DNA from: Polysphondylium violaceum
Lineage: Eukaryota; Evosea; Eumycetozoa; Dictyosteliales; Dictyosteliaceae
Direction: 5' to 3'
Assembly: GCA_000277445.1 (NCBI GenBank)
Contig: AJWJ01000036.1
Coordinates: 1-64,000 of the forward strand
DNA length: 64,000 bases
Shown here: one piece after another, positions 21,298-32,436 of the stretch
Numbering within the stretch: position 1 is the stretch's first letter
How the letters are laid out: each line of letters opens with the position of its first letter
The notes under the pieces: model-generated
What the model was told of the DNA's origin: nothing
Databases searched by the model: none
Seen by the model: only the letters and a program-made list of their open reading frames with translations
Position numbers and translations under genes: made by a program

Positions 21298-23575
21298 CTA
21301 TTCCAATTTAATTTCTTTATTATCATTTTTTTCATTATCACCAATGGTGGTGGTAGTGGTATTAGTGCTCTCTAACTCATCCAATTTTCTTTTATTGAGG
21401 ACAGAGTTGGTAATTGAGGGTGAATTGGCCATATTCATTTGAGATATGATGTCAGAGGGTACTTTGAGAATTTCACGATAGGCCATGGTGGCATAGGTTG
21501 AGCTGGAGAGATTAAAGCATACTCTGAGGGCTTTGTGTTGGCCAGTGGGGATGTCTTGTGGCTCGGCGAGTTTTTTCAAAGCGTCAATGTCAGAGACGGC
21601 CAATGGGAGGGTGGCATCGTCATAGTTGAGAATCTTAAAGGTAACATCACTGGCTTTTTCCAAAAGACGACGATAGTCGCCACGGAGATCAATGGCACGG
21701 TTCTTGGTGACAAATTGTGAGAGTTGGATATTATCCTTTTCCAACTCTTTCATGTAGGCCTCAGCGATTTCATTCTTTGGCAAATCGACAGTGCTACCAA
21801 TGATGGGTAAGACGACTTGGAAAATAGAGTATTTGTTGTCCAACACGTCTTGCTCGGTGACGTAGCCAACTTTGATCACCTTTTTAGAGAGACTGGTTTC
21901 GTCTTGCTCAATGTCTTGCTCGACGGGCTCGGCATCGGCTTTTTCCTTGTCATCGCTTTCAGTGGCGGCAGAGGGCTTTGGGTTCTTTTCCTCTTCAGAG
22001 ACAATGACCAAATCGCCAACGACAGCCTTGAGGCCATAGAGCTCAATTCTTTTTGAGGCCATGTGGTTCCAAATGTAGGATTGGTAGGCGTGAGTGTAGA
22101 GCATTCTCATGGTTCTGGGGATATTGAAAAAGGCGTCTTGGGAAGACTTGCTGGTCTTGAGTCCCATCAACAACATTCTTTCAGAGTTGAGTTGTTTGGG
22201 CATCATGTCCAATGTCTTTTTAATATTGCCAGTCTCTTTGTAACACTGTCTGGCGGCCAAAGCGTCAGATCTCTCGCCCTCACGTGGGTCCAACAACAAG
22301 GCGGCGGCTTTGTCCCAATCGCCTTGAATCATAGCTCGGCCAACTTCGTGGGTGGGGATAGAGCCAGTACCAAATCTTTGGAGACCAAAGTAATTGATAA
22401 AGCCTGTTTGCTTAAATTGCTCAATCGACTCGGTGATCTCTTGGTCGTTGGCACCCTGTACATTACGAATGACAATCGAGAATCTGTTTCCACTCAAGTC
22501 ACCCAACATCAATTGTTTCTGAACAAACTTGTACTCACCGATTCTGATTGGTGGATTGAGTTTCGATAGCTTTACATTTACATCGTATAATCTGTCAGGT
22601 GTAATCTTGTACACAGTCACTCTTTGTGATGTAACTCCTCTCTTGTCTTTAGTGCCTGCAATTGAAAATTGTTTGGGACTGTTTCTAAGATACTTTGACA
22701 ACAATGAGATGGTGTCCATTGTGTCTCTATTCTCTTTGGCTAAAACAAATTGAACATACTTTGGTTTATCTGCTGGCCAACTTCTATCATTGATTGCTTT
22801 CTTTTTAGGATTACTTTAAGTGTATTATTAATATATGTACACCTACATTCATAACAAATATACATATACATACGCTTCTGGCCAAACCTTGACCTCGTTA
22901 TCATTTGTAGTTTCGGTTGCTAAAATAAAACGAGTCTTAATAACTTTATGTACAAGTGTTCTATGATCTTTATCTGTATCTTTCTATTATTGTTTAGAGT
23001 AGCTATATTAATATTAAATGTATAGTAGGTTGTTGGGTTACTCAAACATACATCAAAAATAAAGAATGATTTAGCGTCAGTTTTATTTGGACCATTGAAG
23101 AACTCCATAAAGGATTTAGTCTTTTCTTCACCAACAAGTTTTTCCAAATCTTGTTCAGGTGTAGTATCATACTCTACTGTTTTCTATTATTGATTGGTTG
23201 TTAGTCAACATAAAAAGATTTATCAAATCCCTACACTATTGTTTTGTTTGTTTATATACATACCTCATCTTTCTGATAATTAGTATCTACGAGCTTAACA
23301 ACATTTCCATTCTCATCAATTTCATTGACAATAAAATCGGTGAATCTATGCTTTAACAAACCAGTGAATGGTTTAGTTTTAGATAAATAATGTTTAATAC
23401 CAAATGTTTCCTCAGTTCTTTCTAATTTAGCGAGTGTTGGTTGAGGAGTATTCGTGGTAGTGGGAGGATTTGTTGATAATGATGATGCTACCGATGTTTT
23501 CTCATCACTTGTAGTGGTGGTTTCTACAGTTGCTGTTGTTTGATCAACACATTGATTTTCTATCTTGTCTGACAT
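21298..23575 (-). CDS. pus7: tRNA/mRNA pseudouridine synthase PUS7 (TruD family)
   Basis: Four exons (23575-23264, 23183-23052, 22935-22874, 22813-21298) give 673 aa. The catalytic motif is FSIAGTKDKRGVTSQ, where the Asp in TKDKR is the nucleophile, followed by the TruD signature LSGNRFSIVIRN and NYFGLQRFGT. Exon 3 restores the family element TRFILATET..VKVWPEA, and exon 4 restores RSWPADKPKYVQFVLAKENRDT. PUS7 makes pseudouridine at tRNA position 13, U2 snRNA and mRNA sites. The N terminus is a Thr/Ser-rich disordered tail. The second and third introns must use AAG acceptors; using the nearby TAG of the second intron would give a non-family frame. Confidence 0.92.
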
Positions 23576-23689
23576 GGATGAGAGTATGACAAAAAAACGA
23601 ATGATTATTCAAAAAAAAAATTTCTCAAATTTTTGTGCCCTTCACAGCTTTTTTTGAGGACTCATTGCCATAAAGGATTATTCAATTGT

Positions 23690-24462
23690 TTAAGTTTCCC
23701 AAATTTCTCTCTGGGGATCACCACATCATATGCTTGAGGCCAATTTTACTCGGTACTGTTGTTTCTTCAGTTATCAGAAATATTTTAAGAGTTTGTACTG
23801 GAAGCCCAATAGTCTCAGAATGCTTATACAAGATGAAGCTGATCGTTTTTGTAAAATATTCAATATTTATAGATCCTCAAATCGTCTTGGAGATAAAATC
23901 ATAATGTACTCCTGTGAAAATACTTTTTTATTATCACAAACACTATGGTTCATCCATTCCCTTACGAAACTTATTCTGAAAAACTTTTCGATTTATATCT
24001 CTTGTTACTCTTTTTTAATAATTTGTTCAGAGTCACGAACCTTTGTGATGAGCGATGGCTATCAAGAAGGTGAACGTCAAAAAGATCGCCAGAAATGATT
24101 TTTTCACATCTTTTGTCATTTTTTCCCAATATGACGAATGGCAAGGCGATGAGCTTAGGTTTATTATTCTCTTTAATCCCTGTGTACAAAGATATGGCCC
24201 ATCCGATTTTGAAAATCTGGCAAATATCGAAATTGAAAGAGATCCACTCATCCTTGTAAAATTCAGTTTTGTGACATTCATTTTAATTTGGGAAATAACA
24301 AGCCACTTATTGTCTCTATTGAATCAGGCGGGTCGATGGCCTATTGAAAGTTTCAATGATGAAACAGAAAAAAATTTACCCATTTGGTATCGTTTCTCAC
24401 TTCATTACCATAAAGTATTTACAAATTTAGGTCAATTGAATCACCAAATATCTCTCCAGTGA
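23690..24462 (+). pseudogene. Broken gene of unknown family
   Basis: Three coding-like segments follow one another in different frames. The first has LIQDEADRFCKIFNIYRSS; the second has HPFPYETYSEKLFDLYLLLL; the third (24055-24462) runs 135 codons to a stop and has FENLANIEIERDPLILVKF and NQAGRWPIESFNDE. Together they look like one protein of roughly 250 aa that is now broken, or less likely a gene with odd introns, since the frame changes lack good splice signals. I do not recognise the family. It is divergent from PUS7. Confidence 0.45.
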
Positions 24463-26153
24463 TTGATCCAATATTATAATTTTTTTTTTTTATTTTAAAC
24501 TTGTTTTATATATTCAATCAAATCTAAGAGTTGACTTCTAATAATAGATCATGATGATTCATTATGATAAATAAAATAAAACACACACTCTCACCCACTA
24601 ACACACTCTCATTTATAGAAAAAAAAGGGGGTGATAAAGGACGGGGTTGGTGGTTTTAAAACTGTGATAGTGGTAGATTTTAAAAGTGTGTGTAATTGTT
24701 TGATATGATTTCTATTTTAATCCAGAAAGATAACAATGAATATCTTTTCTAGAAACAACCATGTGTCAAACACCCACTCCAACGCTTACTCACACTCTTT
24801 ACCACGTGAAATAGAAATTTTGACCACACTTTTAAAAAAGTAAGGGTCTTTGAAGAAAATGGGGTATTTTTTTTTTAAAATGAAGAATAAAAACACATAT
24901 TATTTTTCAGTCTGTAGAAAACAAAAAAAAAAAAGGGAAGGTCCATCATCCACTTTATTTCTATAAACTATATATGCAACCACACATAGCACACCTTATC
25001 TCTCCTTTCTCCCAATAAAAGAATTATCGTATAATTAATTTTATTTTTTTAAAAATGTATGAAAAAAAATATAGGTATTACCTTTTTTACAATATTATTC
25101 TTTCATTATTTTGGTATACCCAATTCCAAACTCATACCTTACATTTGTATGTATTATTTTATTTTTATTATTTATTTATTCATATTTTTATTTATTTGGT
25201 GATTTCCTGCCCATTAATAATAATTTTTTAATTTCCGAAAACCCCTCTCTGTGCACCAATAACAAAACAACAGAATATTATTATTATTTTACATTTTTTA
25301 TTTTCATCGATTTACACTTTTCCCCAAGGGGCTCAAGCCCACTTTTTTTTAACAAGAAAATATCTATTGTGTGGGTGCTTGCCGAAACAAACACCCTTTC
25401 CTCATATTTTATATTTTTTTTCATTTCTTGTAGTGTCGTGTGTTGCAAAGATAGTCTATCAGTCACCAAGACTGAGGCACTTTTGTCATTTTATTTTAAT
25501 TATTCAAAAAAGACCTCACTGTCGACACCTCAACAGGCCCCTTTTTTTTGTCGTTTTTAAGATTTTTTTTTTATTTTTAAATTTTTTTATAAATATTTTT
25601 TTAAATATAAAATTCATTTTAATAACCGAGTGCGCCTACTGTTTTTGGCCGAAAAAGACGTCTTCCACAGAGTTTTCAAAATATCTCTGTGACGCGGGTT
25701 TAAAACTAACGAAAAGACATATAGATCTAATCACCTTGTGCGACCTCTAATTTTATTAAATTTTATTTTTGGACGCCAAACACAACACCCACCACACTCA
25801 CACTTTTGATAACCATCAAGCTTACGCTGTTGATGACTTTATTATAGTATCATATCATTTATCAATATTATAAGGAGTGTGCCGTCGATTTTTAATTTTT
25901 GATTTAATTTTATTTTTTTTCATTTTTTCCACTCATAGTGGTTTTCCTATTTATCTACTGCTGTGCTAACCATTATTTTTCTTCAGTTGAATCCGCCCCT
26001 GTCCTCAATCTCAATACAACACCCTATCTCTGATAGATAATTTATTTATTGCGCCCGCAGAAGAGTCCTCCAGACACCCCCTCGGTCCCTTTTTTTTATT
26101 TTTTTTTTATCCAAGGAAAAAAATAAACCTACCCTCCAAATACATAGAAAACT
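24463..26153. other. Long intergenic region with an orphan coding-like island
   Basis: About 1.7 kb, mostly A/T homopolymer-rich and C/A-rich promoter-like sequence in front of the transporter gene. A GC-richer island at 25618-25750 is annotated separately. The stretch 25310-25560 is also less AT-rich but I could not make it into a gene. Confidence 0.5.
25618..25750 (+). pseudogene. Orphan coding-like segment with CxxC
   Basis: In one frame this reads TECAYCFWPKKTSSTEF, then SKYLCDAGLKLTKRHIDLIT and ends LCDL at a stop. The Cys pattern and composition look like a real protein end, perhaps a zinc-binding one, but the sequence upstream is AT-rich and no start or convincing exon is found. A 7-bp hairpin (25666-25672 with 25685-25691) lies inside. 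It may be a remnant or the last exon of an unseen gene. Confidence 0.3.
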
Positions 26154-28117
26154 ATGGATAGCCAGTCATCTCCATTAGAAAATAGTCATCAAAACAACAA
26201 TGTTGGCCAAAGATTTGATTCTGTCCAAGAAAACACCGGTGATCTCAAAGATATAGAAATCACCAGCCAGCACCAACATGATGTCGAAAAAGGTGTAGAA
26301 AATAATTTTAATAGCCCCCCATTCGATCAAGATGGTCCCGAGGCCAAAAAATATTCTAGATTCCATCCACATTTCTATACCCAAGACCACTTGAATGAAA
26401 CTAAAATTATCATTGCCTCGATGAGTTTTAAATTTGCTTTTGAAACCTTTTCCAGTGCTCTTGGTTTGTTGGTTTTAACTAGATTTGATGATTATGGTGT
26501 AACATTATTAGCAGTTATGAATATAGTTTATTTTATTTCTCAGGTAATTATAATTTATATGTACATGTAAATATCGATGATCTGTATATTAATGCTCTCT
26601 CAATATTTTAGTCAATAGGAAGTGTTCTTGTTGGTCCATTTGTAAGAAGCTTTAGAGCCAGTAGAGTTACATCTTTTGTATTATTTTTTATGGCAATCCT
26701 TATTTCAATTTTAATTATCGTTGAGGCATGTACTGGAGGTACATTGGATAAACTTGGTAGTTGGAATAAATGGTTAATCACACCCGTTTATTTATTGATG
26801 GGTTTATTTTTAGGAATGGTCGAGGTATCGAGAAAATTAACACCTCGTCAAGTTTTGGGAAACAATAATGCCAAGCTATCAAAACTCAATGGTTTGATCC
26901 ATCTATTCTATGAAGCCTCTGGTACCGCTGGTGCTTTTCTTTCCACACTCCTCATCTCCAAGTTGGGTCCTATTTATGCACTCATTCATCAACCAATTTT
27001 CTTTTTGATTGGTTCCATCTTGTTCTTTAGTGTGTCTCAACCATTTCCACCTAGCTTGGTCTCCGATAGCCAAGAGATCAATGTTTCTTCATTTACATTG
27101 TTTAAAAACAGATTCAAGAATCCAATCGTTAGAGCTGCTATCAAAGGATCTCATGAAGTGTACCTCTACTTCCATGCATTGTTTGTTGGTGCTCGTCATA
27201 TTCTTAGTAGAGAGTATTGGTGGATTATCACCACCTATGTCTTACCACAAGTATTACATAGACTCTTGGAGAATCTCTTGTTCCCTACCTTTGCCAAAAA
27301 AGTACTCAACGATGGTTCCCTCAGTGGTATTTTAACTGGTGGATCCAATATGGGTGAGGCTGTAGGATCGTTGATGGTAGTTAAGTTTGGTCGATATGTA
27401 AAGAATCCATTATGGTGGGTCAGAGCCGATGGTTTGTTTTGCAATTTACTTTGGATCCTTGTTTATCCACCCAAGCTTTCTAGCCCCTCTGCCATTGCCT
27501 GGTCCATGGTCCCCATTTGGGTTGTTGTTAGTTCTAGTTGGGCTGCTGGTGATATCTCATTGCTATCATTTATTCAATCACAGTTTCCATTAAATGTTGC
27601 CTCTCAAGATCACCATAAAAAGGAAGAAGAGCAAGACAAAAGTGAAACTAAAAATGAACAACCTGCTGCCAATATTGATCTTGAAAATCCTGATAGACAA
27701 ATTAGTGATGTAGAAATGAGTACCATTGGATCAAGTACCAATAGTAGTACCGAATCACTTCAATCCATCCATCACTCAACCACTGATGCACCAAGAGTAG
27801 CCCCATCGAATCAAAGTGACACCAGTGTTGAAGACCTCACATTGGATGACACTGGTAAACAGGTCGATATCTCTGATGAAGATGATCCACCTCCTGGAAG
27901 TCCTTTGGCTTCTGTCATTGGTTTCCTATTTGCCCTCTATGCAATCATCATCTCTCTCTTATCCTTTGGTCTAGGTCGTACAATGGATCATTTTATTAAC
28001 CAAGGTGATACTCAAAGAGGTTTCTTTTATATTGCCGGTGTAGGATTCACTGTTTGTGGTGGTTTGGTTATTCTTTCTTCTTTCTTTGCCATGCATAAAG
28101 AACTTAGAAAGTTATAA
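26154..28117 (+). CDS. Major facilitator-type membrane transporter, 631 aa
   Basis: Two exons, 26154-26543 and 26612-28117. The N-terminal 75 residues are polar and disordered. Membrane segments begin near residue 88 (IIASMSFKFAFETFSSALGL) and about ten to twelve follow, with a conserved-looking loop ILTGGSNMGEAVGSLMVVKFG. A long acidic Ser/Asp-rich cytosolic loop (about 470-565, with SDEDDPPPG) separates the last two or three helices from the rest. The overall plan fits the MFS, but I see no substrate-defining motif. A Glu-Val-Ser-Arg-Lys segment after the fourth helix could be the usual cytosolic basic loop. Substrate unknown. Confidence 0.72.
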
Positions 28118-28742
28118 AAATAATAATAATATCTCAATCTCAATATTCAATTTTATTTATTTATATTTTTTCAATAATAATAATAATAATAATAATGATA
28201 ATAATAATGTTTATTATATGTTTATTATTTGTATTTGGGTACTTTGTATAGATTACTATAAAGATTTTTAAATCGATATTTAAAACATTTTATGATTTAA
28301 ATATATATTTATACATATATTTACTCCATGTATACATTAAAACATTGATACTGTCCTCACTTGTCCCCAAACCTTTGGAGGCAGGAATAAATAACTTTTT
28401 TTTTTTTCCTAATCAATCTCCTAGTCTTTTATTTATTTTAAAATTAGTTTTCAAACCATTTTTCTTGAAAAGAGGATTCTCATATCAACTTTTCTTTAAA
28501 ACTTTTGTAGAATATTTTTTTAGTCCTCTAATACGTAAAGGTAGTGACTAGTTACATCTAATAAATAGATATAACTCCATATTGATTCCAAGAGTCGAGA
28601 AATGATAAAAAATAGTGTTTTTCGTTTTTTTTTTTTTTTTTATTAAAAAATCAATTCGTTTTTTTTCAAAAATTCTTTCGTCTGATTCAATTAATTTATT
28701 TTTATTTCTTTTTTTATAGTCATACAACAATAATAATCGAGA
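28118..28742. other. Intergenic region
   Basis: AAT repeats and AATAAA signals after the transporter gene, then T-rich sequence before EMG1. A 68-codon open frame at 28345-28551 has AT-driven composition (Phe/Leu runs) and is not called. Confidence 0.55.
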
Positions 28743-29752
28743 ATGAGTATCAAAAAAGCAGCACCAGTTCTTAATAGTTCAAAAGAACAAAAGAAATTAA
28801 TTATCATTTTAGAACATGCAACATTAGAAACCGTTAAAGTTAGAGAAAGTTATCAATTACTCAATTGTGATGACCACGCTGATATCTTGAAAAAACATAA
28901 AAGAGAGGCCTCTGAAGGTAGACCAGATATCACTCATCAATGTTTATTGGCTTTGTTTGATTCTCCTCTCAACAAAGCTGGTATGCTTCAAGTTTTCATT
29001 AGAACCACTAAAAATGTACTCATTGAAGTACATCCACAAACTAGAATTCCAAGAACCTTCCAAAGATTTGCTGGTTTAATGGGTATATAATCATGCGCAT
29101 ATTCAATCAATAATATATATCGTATATCTAATACTAATATTGTAATTGTTATTATATAGTACAATTATTAAATAAATTAAGTATTAGAGCAACCAATGGA
29201 CCAGATAAATTATTTAAAGTTATCAAGAACCCAATTACAGATCACATTCCACCCGGTTGCAAAATCTATGCAACCTCATTCTCTGCTCCCAAGTGTGTGG
29301 ATTTATTTGAATTTGTTCCAGAGATATTTGGTTACGACTGTTTACCAGTGGCCCCTGTCACTGCCGAAGAGGACAGATTCTCTGATATTAAAAGCGCCGA
29401 CGGGGCTATTGTCAGAAGCGCAGGCGAAGGCTACATCGAAGGCCAAGACAAACAAGACGACGAAGAAGAAGAATCAAAAACAAATACTAAAAAAGACAAT
29501 AATAAAAAGAGAAAAGATGCCCCACCAGCAACCACAGCAATCCAACAAGAAAAGAAAAAAGTTAAATCAGATAGAGTCGACCCCTTGAACGGTCTCCAAA
29601 CCGTTGCTTTTGTTCTTGGTGCCATGTCTACTGGTGCCTTAAAGATTGAATACAATCATGAAGAAATTGCCTTTTCCAACTACCCCCTTTCCGCCGCTGG
29701 TGCTTGTTTTAAATTGACTACTGTTTTTGAAAAACAATGGGGTATTTTATAA
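28743..29752 (+). CDS. emg1: rRNA pseudouridine N1-methyltransferase EMG1/NEP1
   Basis: Exons 28743-29082 and 29160-29752 give 310 aa. Family elements in order: [62 protein letters not shown], then across the junction [11 protein letters not shown], and at the end [11 protein letters not shown] and ISNYPLSAA-type [21 protein letters not shown]1 methylates N1 of a hypermodified pseudouridine in 18S rRNA and is needed for small-subunit assembly. An insert of about 75 residues, first acidic (QDDEEEES) then very basic (NNKKRKD, KKKVKS), lies at about 170-250 between [15 protein letters not shown] and the final strands; usual family length is about 240-250 aa. Confidence 0.93.
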
Positions 29753-30059
29753 ACTCTCTAAAAAAACTACAAAACAAAAATAAAATATATACATTATATA
29801 AATAAATATTTCCTTTGTTGTCAAATTGTGATTTATTATACTAAACCTGGTGGGGGTGTCAAAATTTCAAGAGTTTTACACACTATTTCTCACACCACAC
29901 AAATTTTAGACATTTTTTTTTTATAAAAATATCGTCTCGACCATTTTCATTTTTCATTTTTACACAAAAAAGATTACACAGATATAAATAAATAAATATA
30001 AATAAATAAATAAATATACATACATATCATATATAGACATAGAATATAGAATATAGAAA
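29753..30059. other. Short intergenic region
   Basis: AATAAA signal, T/A tracts and AAAT repeats ahead of the PRL gene; nothing else seen. Confidence 0.6.
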
Positions 30060-30638
30060 ATGGAATCAGGGAGAAGTCATCAAGAAAGTTTTATCGAATC
30101 AAGTACACACAAATTTATATTATTTGACGAACCCAGTGAAGCAACTTTACCAACTTTTAAAGAGGTGATGAAGAGAAACAATTGTAGAGATATAGTTAGG
30201 TGTTGTGAACCAAATTATGATGCTGCGTTATTTACGTCGGATGGTATAAATGTTCATGAGATGCTTTTTAAAGACGGTAGTAATCCCGGTGAAGAGTTGA
30301 TTGACAAATGGTTACAGTTATTAAAGGATACCTATATAAACAATGGCAAGCAAAAGACAACCATAGGTATACATTGTATAGCAGGTTTGGGTAGAACACC
30401 GGTTCTCGTCGCAATTGCATTAATTGAAGATGGAATGAAACCCTTACAGGCTGTCGAGTTTATTAGGTCTAAAAGAAGAGGTGCGTTTAATATGCCCCAA
30501 ATCAACTTTCTTAAAAAGTATGCCTCGTTTATCTATATCTATCTTGCAACTAAATATTAATACTTGTTTATATTTTTATTATCTCTATCTATATCTAGAT
30601 ATAAACCCAGTAAAAAGAAATCATGTATCATTATGTAA
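30060..30638 (+). CDS. PRL-type protein tyrosine phosphatase (PTP4A) with CaaX box
   Basis: Exons 30060-30517 and 30599-30638 give 165 aa, the usual PRL length. The active site is HCIAGLGRTP (about 103-112); PRLs normally read HCVAGLGRAP. Upstream are FLIF-type KFILFDEPSEATLP, NCRDIVRCCEPNYD and a Asp in the WPD-like position (LFKDG). The 81-nt intron starts GTATGCC inside a run that otherwise reads as a false C terminus (YASFIYIYLATKY). Splicing instead yields FLKKYKPSKKKSCIIM: a polybasic stretch followed by CIIM, a prenylation signal. PRLs are membrane-bound through this tail and in animals bind CNNM magnesium transporters; that role is inferred here. Confidence 0.9.
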
Positions 30639-30935
30639 ATTTTACATAAACTTTGTAAATAATCAATCAACAATAATAATATAAATTATATAAAGTAATC
30701 TTGTTGTTGGATCACAATGATGACAACAACAATGACAATGTATAAAGGAAACTATAGATCTCTTTAGACACATAGTGGACAATCTATGTAGGACAAGGCA
30801 TCAGGATAAATGTGTTTTATATCCATATTTATTTTTATATAATTTATACAATTGATAGTAAATTTAGTGTTGTTGTTGTTTATCATATAGGTGACAAACC
30901 TTGATATATGATATTGATACTGTGTGTTGCTGTAT
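30639..30935. other. Convergent spacer between PRL and PPP4R2
   Basis: AAT-rich 3' flank. A minus-strand open frame (30764-30976) overlaps the end of PPP4R2 in another frame and is not called. Confidence 0.5.
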
Positions 30936-31785
30936 TTAGTTTTTCCAAATGTTTTTATTATATTCAGCAACTTCATCTGGAGTCGATAGAGGAGGAAGGG
31001 TTGATGTTACATTTGCCATCTTTTCAACTGCACAAAGATATTTACTAAATGAAGTGTATAATTTGTAATCTAATATTAATTCACATAGTCTTTGAATAGT
31101 AAATGGTGGCCTAGATAATATAATATTATAAATTAATAATCTGTTTGAAACCATCTATCCATCTATATAGATATACTCTTTAAATTCCATAAATGTATCT
31201 AAAAATTGTTGTTGCATTTGTAATAAAGTTGAAGTATTCATTTGATTCTTTATTTTTGTCATTTCTTCATCTTTATCTTTATTATTATTATTTACATTAC
31301 TTGATGGTGATTGAGGTGAATATGATTGATTTTGTTGTTGTTCAATATAACTTTGTTTGAAAATATCAAATATCTTTTGATTAAATTAAGATGGGTCATT
31401 AATATCTACTTTTTTCATTTTAGTCTTGCATCTGTGTATCTATCTTACCTCGTTTAATTTAAAATATAAAAGTTCCTTCAACAATTCCCAAGGATAGCTG
31501 TTGTGATTATTTTGTCAGTTAGAAAAGATATCCATAGTAATGTGCTATCTGTAATACAAACCATGTTGCACCAGTCTTTGCTACATTTTCAATGATTGAA
31601 AATAACTCTGGTGTTACTTTTTTGTTTTCTTGTTTGACAAAATCTTAAAAGGAATAATGATAGAGATATTAATAAAAAGGATGATGATGCACAAGGTAAA
31701 GCTATATATTATATATACCTTGAAGTGATTGTTTCAAACTATCTGAATATTCAACTAAAACAGCAGCGGTTGGTGTTGTATTCAT
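30936..31785 (-). CDS. ppp4r2: Protein phosphatase 4 regulatory subunit 2
   Basis: Five exons (31785-31719, 31643-31562, 31497-31449, 31373-31177, 31110-30936) give 189 aa. Family elements: VTPELFSIIENVAKTGAT, PWELLKELLYFKL, and PPFTIQRLCELILD followed by LRALEK-type LCAVEKMANVTSTL. The spliced junction GA|G CCA CCA restores EPPFTIQRL. PPP4R2 binds the PP4 catalytic subunit and, with PPP4R3, targets it to DNA repair, centrosome and splicing substrates. Compared with animal PPP4R2 the long acidic C-terminal tail is absent; the protein stops soon after the conserved core. An Asn-rich insert (NVNNNNKDKDEE) lies mid-protein. Introns 1 and 3 use AAG acceptors. Confidence 0.88.
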
Positions 31786-32436
31786 ATCTAAATACTTATA
31801 TCTCGATCTGTTGAAGAATGAAAGAATAAAAATTTAAAAATAAAAAAAATTTAGAAAAAAAAATAAAAAATGATCACACTTTATTTATTATTTTTGCAGA
31901 TATATTTAAAAAACACATCACTTTTCATTATATCTTGATATAAATCTAATGGTCCCTTTAAATTATATAATTGGTAATGCGGGTGCTAAAACTCGAGTTC
32001 AATCAATCAAACAACATTTACACATAAGAATTATAAAAATAAAATTGATTGTTTTTGATTTTTGCCACTTTTTTTCATTTTTGCAACTTTTTTTTTTTTA
32101 ATTTTTTTAATTTTTTTTTCAACGCTGTTACACAGATTTATATGTGTTTTATTGAGTGGTGATTTGGTGCAAATATCTTGATCATAAACAAATTCAGAAA
32201 ATAATAATAATAATAATAATAATATAACAGTATTTCATATAAATAATATACACACCACATATCTTTTAAATCTATATCACACTCACCTGAATCATCACTT
32301 GAACTTATTTACATACACTCATTAAACAACAGCAATACTATTCATTTCATAGAGATACAGAGTGGAGGGAGTGTAGTATTAGGGCTATCATATTATCATA
32401 TTTATCTTTACTCTAATTCATAGAGTTTATTAAAAA
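31786..32436. other. Divergent promoter region
   Basis: Between PPP4R2 (-) and the PTEN-family gene (+). T-rich tracts up to 14 nt, an AAT array near 32200 and C/A-rich sequence; no gene seen. Confidence 0.6.

Noticed and set aside
28345-28551. 68-codon plus-strand frame between the transporter and EMG1
   Set aside because: Phe/Leu/Lys composition is what AT-rich DNA gives by chance; no homology recognised.
30764-30976. 70-codon minus-strand frame ending DALSYIDCPLCV
   Set aside because: It overlaps the end of PPP4R2 in a different frame and is AT-driven for most of its length.
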